A stretch of 14,339 nucleotides of DNA from Rhizobium sp. Q54 (GTDB taxonomy: Bacteria > Pseudomonadota > Alphaproteobacteria > Rickettsiales > UBA1997), in the NCBI GenBank assembly GCA_945865855.1, contig CAMBES010000021.1, positions 1-14,339 of the forward strand, in the 5' to 3' direction. The notes below the pieces were generated by a model. It did not search any database and was not told the DNA's origin. It saw only the letters and a program-made list of their open reading frames with translations. Of the stretch, positions 7,089 to 13,464 are shown piece by piece. The stretch's first letter is position 1. Each line of letters opens with the position of its first letter. The position numbers were made by a program, and so were the translations under genes.

Positions 7089-8855
7089 TTATTTTTCCAA
7101 TAATTCGCGAGCCTTTTTGCTTAGGTCCACATTCAATTCCTTTAACTGTTTTTCCGAAACATTGGCTGGTGCATTCATCATCAAATCTTGCGCTTTACCA
7201 TTCATCGGAAATGGAATTACTTCACGAATATTTGGTTCATCAGCAAGAAGCATGATGATGCGATCAATGCCCGGAGCGATTCCACCATGTGGTGGCGCGC
7301 CATATTTAAAGGCGTTAAGCATTGCGCCAAATTTTTCTTCCACCACTTCACGACCATAACCTGCAAGCTCAAAAGCCCTATACATAATTTCTGGTTTGTG
7401 ATTTCGGATTGCGCCTGAAGATAATTCAACACCATTACAAACAATGTCGTATTGAAATGCTTTGATGTTTAGCGGATCTTGTGAATTCAAGGCTTCAAGC
7501 CCGCCTTGTGGCATTGAAAAAGGATTATGTGAAAATTCAATTTTGCCATTTTCTTCGTCCATTTCGTACATCGGGAAGTCAACGATCCAGCAGAATTTAT
7601 AAATTGATTCATCGATCAAATTTAAGTCGCAACCAAGCTTAATACGAACTTGACCGGCGATTTTCGCGGCCTCGGATTTTTTCCCACAAGAGAAGAAAAC
7701 CGCATCGCCATTCTGTAAGCCGACAGTTTGTTTAAGTTCTGCAAGTTTTTCTGCGCTCAAAAATTTTGCGATTGGGCCTTTTCCTTCGCCCATTTCATCA
7801 AAAATAATGTAAGCTAAACCCTTGGCGCCATTGCCTTGAGCGAATTCGATCATTTTGTCGAAGAATGATCTTGGTTGCGCTGCGCATTTTGGCGCCGGAA
7901 TCGCGCGAATAGTTGCGCCTTGCTCAATTTGTTTAGCAAAAATTGAAAAATCTGAGCCACGGAAAATGTTAGTTGCGTCAGAAATTAAAATCGGATTGCG
8001 CAAATCAGGCTTGTCAATTCCATATTTTAACATCGCCTCTTCGTAAGAAATGTGGATGAAATTTTCGTCGGAAGTTTTTTTCACGCCGTATTTTTTGAAG
8101 ATAGTTTTAAGCACTGGCTCGATTGCTTTGAATACGTCTTCTTGTTCAACAAACGACATTTCCATGTCGAGTTGATAAAATTCTGGAGTGCGATCCGCGC
8201 GCAAATCTTCGTCACGAAAACAGGGGGCAATTTGGAAATAGCGGTTAAAACCCGCTACCATCAAAAGCTGTTTGAACTGCTGTGGAGCTTGGGGCAGAGC
8301 GTAGAATTTTCCTGGGTGAAGACGGGCAGGGACTAAATAATCGCGAGCACCTTCCGGAGATGAAGCAGTAAGAATTGGAGTTTGAATTTCCAGAAATCCT
8401 TGTGCTGTCATTTCGGCGCGAATGCTTGAAATAACTTGGCTGCGCAAAACAATATTCTTGTGAGTTTTTTCACGACGTAGATCGAGGAAGCGATATTTTA
8501 AACGCAATTCTTCTGGATATTCGTTACTATCATTAATCTGAAAAGGAATTTGCTCAGCTGCAGATTCAACAATTAATTGGCTAATTTTGACTTCAATTTC
8601 TCCGGTTTTGATATTCGCATTTACCGCGTCAGTAGCGCGAGCAACAACTTCTCCCATTACGGTAATTACCGACTCAAGCTTGATTGGCTGAAGTGAATCT
8701 GTAACAAGTTGCGTAATGCCGAAATGGTCGCGCAAATCAATAAAAATAAGGCTTCCGTGATCGCGCTTTGAATGAACCCAGCCTGAAAGTTTTACTATTT
8801 GTCCGACATGAGATTTTCTCAACTCGGAGCAATTATGTGTTCTATATTTATGCAT
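7089..8855 (-). CDS. aspS: Aspartyl-tRNA synthetase (probably non-discriminating, AspRS)
   Basis: Class IIb synthetase that charges tRNA-Asp and possibly also tRNA-Asn. It has 588 residues, the normal bacterial length. The N-terminal OB-fold anticodon domain contains GWVHSKRDHGSLIFIDLRD (25-43). Motif 1 lies around 140-160. The flipping/motif 2 region reads FRDEDLRADRTPEFYQLD (213-230). The bacterial insertion domain occupies the middle, and motif 3 is GGIAPGIDRI (524-533). The His in RDHG (33) is where the non-discriminating Pseudomonas enzyme also has His and the E. coli enzyme has Leu, which suggests a GatCAB-dependent Asn-tRNA route; that is inference. Its ATG directly abuts the virB3 stop, so translation is likely coupled and both genes share a transcript. 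There is no Shine-Dalgarno sequence other than what the virB3 end may offer. Confidence 0.96.
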   Translation of the reverse strand: MHKYRTHNCSELRKSHVGQIVKLSGWVHSKRDHGSLIFIDLRDHFGITQLVTDSLQPIKLESVITVMGEVVARATDAVNANIKTGEIEVKISQLIVESAAEQIPFQINDSNEYPEELRLKYRFLDLRREKTHKNIVLRSQVISSIRAEMTAQGFLEIQTPILTASSPEGARDYLVPARLHPGKFYALPQAPQQFKQLLMVAGFNRYFQIAPCFRDEDLRADRTPEFYQLDMEMSFVEQEDVFKAIEPVLKTIFKKYGVKKTSDENFIHISYEEAMLKYGIDKPDLRNPILISDATNIFRGSDFSIFAKQIEQGATIRAIPAPKCAAQPRSFFDKMIEFAQGNGAKGLAYIIFDEMGEGKGPIAKFLSAEKLAELKQTVGLQNGDAVFFSCGKKSEAAKIAGQVRIKLGCDLNLIDESIYKFCWIVDFPMYEMDEENGKIEFSHNPFSMPQGGLEALNSQDPLNIKAFQYDIVCNGVELSSGAIRNHKPEIMYRAFELAGYGREVVEEKFGAMLNAFKYGAPPHGGIAPGIDRIIMLLADEPNIREVIPFPMNGKAQDLMMNAPANVSEKQLKELNVDLSKKARELLEK

Positions 8856-9158
8856 CTAGTAAACGTCGTAGGAGTTAGTGCCGCCGTGATAATATCTGTT
8901 GCGGCAGACATTACATTTTGACATGCTGGCGATGAAAAGTTCGATGGCGCGAGGTTCTTTTAAACAGATGAACCAGCCAACCATATGCAAGGCAGGAAGA
9001 ATAACTAAAAGGAATATGAATTGATCAGTAATGATAAAAGCGAGAAGCGAACAAATTCCGTTAAGCGCAGCAAAAGTGTAGCTAACTCCGCATAACATTG
9101 ATGGTCGGGTTAAGCCCAAGAATAGTGGATCGGTAGCCAGTTGGCCAGTAGACGACAT
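8856..9158 (-). CDS. virB3: VirB3-like type IV secretion inner-membrane protein
   Basis: A small protein of 100 residues with the VirB3 hallmark GLTRPSMLCGV (15-25), two hydrophobic segments (about 24-43 and 46-64) and a C-terminal KEPRAIEL...NSYDVY tail of the kind I recall from Rickettsiales VirB3. VirB3 works with the VirB4 ATPase and VirB6 at the inner membrane of type IV secretion systems. In Rickettsiales and most P-type systems virB4 follows virB3 directly. Here the stop codon (8856-8858) touches the aspS start codon, and virB4 is not in the window. The other secretion gene, virB6-like, lies 2.1 kb downstream on the same strand beyond aspS and tRNA-Leu. A likely sigma70 promoter lies about 40 bases upstream. 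Confidence 0.85.
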   Translation of the reverse strand: MSSTGQLATDPLFLGLTRPSMLCGVSYTFAALNGICSLLAFIITDQFIFLLVILPALHMVGWFICLKEPRAIELFIASMSKCNVCRNRYYHGGTNSYDVY

Positions 9159-9197
9159 TTATTTAAAAAATGAAGATTGAATCAGAAGAATGCGCGC

Positions 9198-9226
9198 ATA
9201 AAACGCGCCGCCCTTTGAAAAGTCAA
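9198..9226 (-). promoter_or_regulatory. Candidate sigma70 promoter for virB3-aspS
   Basis: On the minus strand TTGACT (9226-9221) and TTTTAT (9203-9198) are separated by exactly 17 bases, about 40 bases before the virB3 ATG. The -10 box sits in the loop region of a small GCGCG/CGCGC inverted repeat (9192-9208), which could be an operator or chance. Confidence 0.45.
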
Positions 9227-9245
9227 CCCGCGCCAACGTCATAAT
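9215..9245 (+). promoter_or_regulatory. Candidate promoter for the aminotransferase gene
   Basis: TTGAAA (9215-9220) and CATAAT (9240-9245) on the plus strand have a long 19-base spacer. The -35 box abuts the -35 of the opposing virB3 promoter. A CAGGGT/ACCCTG inverted repeat lies downstream, between here and the start codon. This is a weak call. Confidence 0.3.
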
Positions 9246-9318
9246 TTGGCAGGGTCAGCATGACTCAATTCGCCACCCTGATTCTATTAAAGGGTAACAA
9301 AATTTAACCAAGAAAATC

Positions 9319-10521
9319 ATGTCATTTTTAGCCTCATCTCTTTCCAAAATTAAGCCATCTCCAACAATTGCTGTTTCGATGAAGGCTGCAGAGCTAAAGG
9401 CTTCGGGCAAGGATATTATTTCACTTGGAATGGGTGAGCCAGACTTCGACACGCCAGAAAACATTAAAAATGCGGCGATCGAAGCAATCAGAAAAGGTGA
9501 TACAAAATACACCGCAGTTGACGGAACTGCCGCACTTAAAAAAGCAATCATCGGCAAGTTTAAGCGCGAAAATAATTTGGAATATAAACATTCCGAGATC
9601 TGTGTTTCAACCGGTGCGAAACAAGTTATTTACAATGCATTAATCGCCTCAATCAATCCTGGAGATGAGGTAATTATTCCTGCACCTTACTGGGTTTCTT
9701 ACCCAGACATGGTTTTGCTTGCTGGCGGAAATCCGGTGATCGTTGAATCTTTGGTAAAAAATAATTTTAAAATTTCACCAACATCTCTCGAAGAAAAAAT
9801 TACGCCAAAAACTAAATGGATAATTTTTAATTCGCCAAGCAACCCTACAGGCACGTGCTATTCAGCTGCTGAGCTTAAAGACCTAGCAGAAGTTTTATTG
9901 CGTCATCCGCAAGTTCACGTGATGGCTGACGACATTTACGAACACTTAATTTTTGATAATTTTAAATTCGCCACACTCGCAGAAGTTGAACCAAAATTGA
10001 AAGAGCGCACCTTAATCGTTAACGGTGTTTCTAAAGCTTACGCAATGACTGGTTGGAGAATTGGTTACGGCGCTGGTCCAGAAAAATTGATCAAAGCAAT
10101 GGCAATGATTCAATCGCAAAGCACTTCTAGCCCATCTTCAATTTCACAAGCGGCATCAGTTGAGGCGCTAAATGGCGTACAAGATTACATCCAAACTAAC
10201 GCCAAACTTTTCGAATCACGTCGCAACATGGTCGTAGAAATGCTTAACAAAATTGACGGCATTAATTGCAATATTCCCAAAGGCGCCTTTTACGTATTTC
10301 CTTCTTGCGTTGGCCTTTACGGCAAAAAAACTCTCGCTGGAAAAGTAATTGAAAACGACAATGACTTCGCCGCCTACATTTTGGAAGAAGCTCTGGTGGC
10401 AGTAGTTCCTGGCGTTGCTTTTGGCGCTCCAGATTTCTTCAGAATTTCCTACGCCGCCTCCGAAGAATTTTTGAAAAATGCAATGAATCGCATCGCCGAT
10501 GCTTGTGCGAAGTTAAGCTAG
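9319..10521 (+). CDS. aatA: Aspartate aminotransferase (class I, subgroup I-beta type)
   Basis: PLP enzyme that interconverts aspartate and oxaloacetate with 2-oxoglutarate/glutamate; some close relatives also transaminate prephenate. It has 400 residues, the family length. Visible are GEPDFDTPE (39-47), the PYWVSYP block (123-129), NSPSNPTG (171-178) with Asn175, MADDIYEHL (202-210) with Asp204 and Tyr207, the PLP lysine Lys239 in NGVSKAYAMTGWRIGY (235-250), and Arg375 in FRISYA for the substrate carboxylate. All catalytic residues are present. It starts the plus-strand block opposite virB3. Its TAG stop is followed, in the same frame, by a further 73 open codons of unknown meaning. Whether it is aspartate-specific or bifunctional cannot be told from sequence alone. 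Confidence 0.94.
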   Translation: MSFLASSLSKIKPSPTIAVSMKAAELKASGKDIISLGMGEPDFDTPENIKNAAIEAIRKGDTKYTAVDGTAALKKAIIGKFKRENNLEYKHSEICVSTGAKQVIYNALIASINPGDEVIIPAPYWVSYPDMVLLAGGNPVIVESLVKNNFKISPTSLEEKITPKTKWIIFNSPSNPTGTCYSAAELKDLAEVLLRHPQVHVMADDIYEHLIFDNFKFATLAEVEPKLKERTLIVNGVSKAYAMTGWRIGYGAGPEKLIKAMAMIQSQSTSSPSSISQAASVEALNGVQDYIQTNAKLFESRRNMVVEMLNKIDGINCNIPKGAFYVFPSCVGLYGKKTLAGKVIENDNDFAAYILEEALVAVVPGVAFGAPDFFRISYAASEEFLKNAMNRIADACAKLS

Positions 10522-10743
10522 TTCGACCGCAAAAACTTTGGTGGGAAATTATTCAAGGCGCCTCAATTTCTAAGAATCGACCTCTCTGCACTTCGCAAAA
10601 TAGAGCCTCTTCGAGATGAGGTGCTTCGACTCTTAGAAGGCGAACAACCAAAGATATTGGAACGTAAAAAAACCGGTGACAGAATTTTGAAGAAAATAAT
10701 GGGATTTGTTGAAACTTTCATCAACGGCATGTCTGCAACTTAA
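10522..10743 (+). pseudogene. Unrecognised 73-codon open frame directly after the aatA stop
   Basis: The 235-base gap between the aminotransferase and coaX holds a frame, in phase with the aminotransferase, that stays open from its TAG stop to a TAA at 10741-10743. The peptide looks protein-like, with amphipathic helix-type blocks such as IDLSALRKIEPLRDEVLRLL and DRILKKIMGFVETFINGM. There is no good start: the only early candidate is GTG at 10621, giving 40 residues, and the only ATGs (near 10699 and 10729) are late. I do not recognise it. It could be a gene remnant, a small gene with a rare start, or a former C-terminal extension of the aminotransferase. It contains an imperfect palindrome (10568-10638). 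Confidence 0.35.
10568..10638. repeat. Imperfect palindromic element between aatA and coaX
   Basis: TTCTAAGAATCGA (10568-10580) pairs with TCGACTCTTAGAA (10626-10638) at 12 of 13 positions. Inside, CCTC (10581-10584) pairs with GAGG (10618-10621) after a 4-base bulge. It lies inside the open frame after the aminotransferase and is too far from a U-tract to be a normal terminator. Confidence 0.5.
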
Positions 10744-10756
10744 ATAACACCGAGAA

Positions 10757-11557
10757 ATGCTTCTAACTTTCGACATTGGAAATACCAACATCGTCATCGG
10801 TCTTTTTGATGATGATAAATTAATTAAAAAATGGCGCTTGCCGAGCAGCACTAAAAAATCTGCTGATGATTACGCCGTTGATTTGATCGAACTTTTTCTC
10901 ACCGATAAAATCGACTGCTTGAAAATTAGCGGATGCATCATTGGTTCAGTGGTGCCAGTGCTTATTGGTCTTATTAATGAAGCGGTAAAAAAATTTCTTC
11001 CTGAAGAAATCACCAAAAAAATTCTTATTCTTGGCGAAGATAAAACTCATCTTCCGATCGAAATCAAAATCAAAAATAAAAATGAAGTCGGGCACGACCG
11101 CTTGATCAATTCAATTGCCGGATTCAAAAAGTTTGGCGGCAATTTAATCATCGTTGATTTTGGCACTGCGACTACTTTTGACGTAGTAGGAGAGGGCGGA
11201 GAATATCTCGGCGGCGTAATTGCTCCTGGCATTAATCTCTCGCTAAAAGCCTTGCACGACGCCACAGCACAGCTTCCAAGAATTTCGGTGAAGCAACAAA
11301 AAAATGTTATTGGCACCACAACAATCGAAGCAATGAATTCGGGTGTTTACTTCGGTTATATCTCGCTAATTGAAGGAATGATTGAAAGAATTGAAAAAGA
11401 ACTAAATCACAAAACTACTCACATCATCACTGGCGGTCTCGCCGAAATTTTTAAAGATGCTTTGACGAACTCGGTCAAGCATCACGAACCCGATCTAACG
11501 CTGGAAGGCTTAAGAATTATTCACGAAGAAAATTCGAAACCGTCATTGCGAGCTTAG
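10757..11557 (+). CDS. coaX: Type III pantothenate kinase (CoaX)
   Basis: Phosphorylates pantothenate, the first step of CoA synthesis, in the cytosol. It has 266 residues and the ASKHA fold signatures: DIGNTN with Asp6 at the N-terminus (phosphate 1), VGHDRL (111-116) for pantothenate binding, DFGTATTFD (134-142) for phosphate 2, and LGGVIAPGI (151-159). It needs a monovalent cation in known members and is not feedback-inhibited by CoA like type I enzymes. The gene is followed almost at once by rnj; the coaX-rnj pairing is common in alphaproteobacteria, often with birA and nuo genes upstream, which are absent here. The last residues, PSLRA, are encoded by a palindromic element that also covers the rnj start codon, so the C-terminus may have been remodelled by repeat insertion. 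Confidence 0.95.
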   Translation: MLLTFDIGNTNIVIGLFDDDKLIKKWRLPSSTKKSADDYAVDLIELFLTDKIDCLKISGCIIGSVVPVLIGLINEAVKKFLPEEITKKILILGEDKTHLPIEIKIKNKNEVGHDRLINSIAGFKKFGGNLIIVDFGTATTFDVVGEGGEYLGGVIAPGINLSLKALHDATAQLPRISVKQQKNVIGTTTIEAMNSGVYFGYISLIEGMIERIEKELNHKTTHIITGGLAEIFKDALTNSVKHHEPDLTLEGLRIIHEENSKPSLRA

Positions 11558-11574
11558 CTAAGCTATTCATGACG
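11541..11574. repeat. Palindromic element spanning the coaX stop and rnj start
   Basis: A 34-base imperfect palindrome. A perfect 14-base core AGCTTAGCTAAGCT (11551-11564) is flanked by CGTCAT (11541-11546) and its complement ATGACG (11569-11574). It contains the coaX stop (11555-11557), and the outer right arm is the proposed rnj ATG. CGTCATTGCGAG resembles the start of dispersed palindromic repeats I recall in Rickettsia and other proteobacteria. Confidence 0.6.
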
Positions 11575-13335
11575 AATAACCAAATAATAAACATGGAACT
11601 TAATTTAAAAAAACATCACTCCGACCTTCTTTTTCTCCCCCTTGGCGGCGCCAATGAAATCGGGATGAATGTTAATCTCTACCATCTCGACGGCAAATGG
11701 CTAATGGTCGATTGCGGCGTTGGCTTTGCTTACGATATTCCTGGTGTCGACATGATGACTGCCGATATTTCTTTCATTAAACAGCATCGTCACAACCTTC
11801 TTGGAATTGTGTTAACTCACATCCACGAAGACCACATGGGCGCTGTTCAATATTTGTGGGAAGAATTACGCGTGCCGGTCTACGCAACGAATTTTGGTGC
11901 GAATTTTTTACGCACGAAGCTGGAAGAATACAAACTCGATAAAGTGGTTCCAATCCGCATTATTGATGGCTCAAAGCAGTTAGATCTTCATCCATTTAAA
12001 ATCGATTTTATTGGTCTGACTCACTCGGTTCCAGAAATGAAAGCTTTGCTGATTCGCACTCACAAAGGAAATGTTTTGCACACAGGAGATTGGAAATTTG
12101 ATCCAAATCCCGTGGTCGGTGAAGTTTCAGAAAAAGAAAAAATTCGTGCCTTAGGTGATGCTGGTGAAATTACCGCGATGATTTGCGACTCAACAAACTC
12201 ATTATCTCCTGGCCACTCTCGCTCTGAAGGCGAACTTTATGAATCACTAAAAAGTTTAATCGAAGGAAGGAAAGGTTTAGTCGGCGTTACAACTTTTGCC
12301 TCTAACATCGCTCGTATTCACACCATCGCGCGCATTGCTCGCGATGTGGGTCGCAAGGTTGTGCTTGCAGGATTTTCTTTGCATCGTCTGCATGAAGTCG
12401 GCAAAAAAAGCGGATTTTTTACCGAAGATTTTGAATTTATTTCCGATCGCGAAATGAAGTTTTACGATAAAAAAGAAATCCTCGTAATCGCAACAGGATG
12501 TCAAGGTGAGCCTAGAGCTGCAACGCGCAAAATTGCCAACAACCTTCATCCAAGCATTCATTTTACCAAAGGTGATTTGATGATTTTTTCATCAAAAATT
12601 ATTCCCGGAAATGAGAAAAAAATCTTCAAACTTTTTGCCGAACTCGCCAAAAAACAAATCGATGTAATGACCGAAAAAGATCATTTCGTTCACGTTTCTG
12701 GCCATCCTTCACAAGATGAGTTGCGCGAAATGTATGCTTTAGCACGACCAAAAATCGCCATTCCAGTTCACGGAGAATTTCTTCACACTAAAACTCACTG
12801 TGAGATTGCCGCCGATTCTAAAGTGGGTCGCGTCATCCAAATCGAAAATGGCTTGGCGGTAAAAATTGATGGAGAAAATCCAGCAAATTCAACCGCGGTT
12901 GGTTCCGTGAAAGTTGGCTATTTTGGTGTCGATGGCAAACAGCTTCTTGATTTCAAAGGCGAAGTAATTCGCGAACGCAGAAAGTTAGAAATGGCTGGAA
13001 TAGTAATGGTCTCATTCGCGGTGAACGACTCGCTGAGCTTAGTTTCAAAAATCAATTTAATCGCGGTTGGTTCTTACGACTTCAGACAAGACAGAGATGC
13101 CGAAGAAATAATCAAAAAAGAAATCACATTTTTCTTAAAGCATAAGGCCAAAGAGCTTGATTTGCATGATGGTTTTGGAATTCGCTTTTTGAAGAAAAAG
13201 AAAAATAAAAAACTGCAAGAAGCAAAAATCTTTGCTGAAATTGAAAAATCTTTGCGCTCAAAATTATTAAAAATCCTTGAAGATTTAATGGGTAAAAGAC
13301 CAGCGTTGGAAGTGATGATTCACCTAATAAACTAA
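11569..13335 (+). CDS. rnj: Ribonuclease J (metallo-beta-lactamase/beta-CASP RNase)
   Basis: Cytosolic 5'-3' exo- and endoribonuclease in mRNA decay and rRNA maturation. It has 588 residues. The metallo-beta-lactamase motif THIHEDHMGA (83-92) gives His84, His86, Asp88 and His89; further ligands are His152, Asp174 (HTGDW) and probably Asp207 (CDSTN). The beta-CASP region follows, with ATGCQGEP (308-315), HVSGHPS (375-381) and PVHGE (399-403). The C-terminal part carries a Lys-rich patch (about 542-548) and the typical RNase J end domain. The ATG at 11569 lies inside a palindrome 11 bases after the coaX stop; the next ATG at 11593 (Met9) is an equally possible start because homology begins only near residue 18 (SDLLFLPLGG). 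It is likely co-transcribed with coaX, and a large palindrome follows it. Confidence 0.95.
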   Translation: MTNNQIINMELNLKKHHSDLLFLPLGGANEIGMNVNLYHLDGKWLMVDCGVGFAYDIPGVDMMTADISFIKQHRHNLLGIVLTHIHEDHMGAVQYLWEELRVPVYATNFGANFLRTKLEEYKLDKVVPIRIIDGSKQLDLHPFKIDFIGLTHSVPEMKALLIRTHKGNVLHTGDWKFDPNPVVGEVSEKEKIRALGDAGEITAMICDSTNSLSPGHSRSEGELYESLKSLIEGRKGLVGVTTFASNIARIHTIARIARDVGRKVVLAGFSLHRLHEVGKKSGFFTEDFEFISDREMKFYDKKEILVIATGCQGEPRAATRKIANNLHPSIHFTKGDLMIFSSKIIPGNEKKIFKLFAELAKKQIDVMTEKDHFVHVSGHPSQDELREMYALARPKIAIPVHGEFLHTKTHCEIAADSKVGRVIQIENGLAVKIDGENPANSTAVGSVKVGYFGVDGKQLLDFKGEVIRERRKLEMAGIVMVSFAVNDSLSLVSKINLIAVGSYDFRQDRDAEEIIKKEITFFLKHKAKELDLHDGFGIRFLKKKKNKKLQEAKIFAEIEKSLRSKLLKILEDLMGKRPALEVMIHLIN

Positions 13336-13359
13336 AAACCTCCTCTCCCTACTCGTCAC

Positions 13360-13445
13360 GTCATCCCCGCGAAGGCGGGGATCCATGAGGACTAACAACT
13401 CACTCCGAGCGCGCTGTCCTGGATCCCCGCCTTCGCGGGGATGAC
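13360..13445. repeat. REP/MITE-like double palindrome between rnj and alaS
   Basis: Two 26-base arms, 13360-13385 and 13420-13445, are perfect reverse complements with a 34-base spacer; pairing continues with GGAC/GTCC (13389-13392 with 13416-13419) after a 3-base bulge. Each arm is itself a hairpin, CCCCGC-GAAG-GCGGGG type. It is far more GC-rich than its surroundings. The motif TCATCCCCGCGAAGGCGGGG is one I recall as a dispersed repeat in many proteobacterial genomes. It begins 24 bases after the rnj stop and ends 19 bases before the first ATG of the alaS frame. Confidence 0.85.
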
Positions 13446-13464
13446 ACAATAAAATTCTCAACAC

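Noticed and set aside
10519..10521. Programmed readthrough of the aatA TAG
   Set aside because: The enzyme is complete at 400 residues and no known readthrough context is visible; kept only as a possibility in the findings.
12277..12561. Minus-strand frame inside rnj
   Set aside because: Shadow of a strongly conserved RNase J region.
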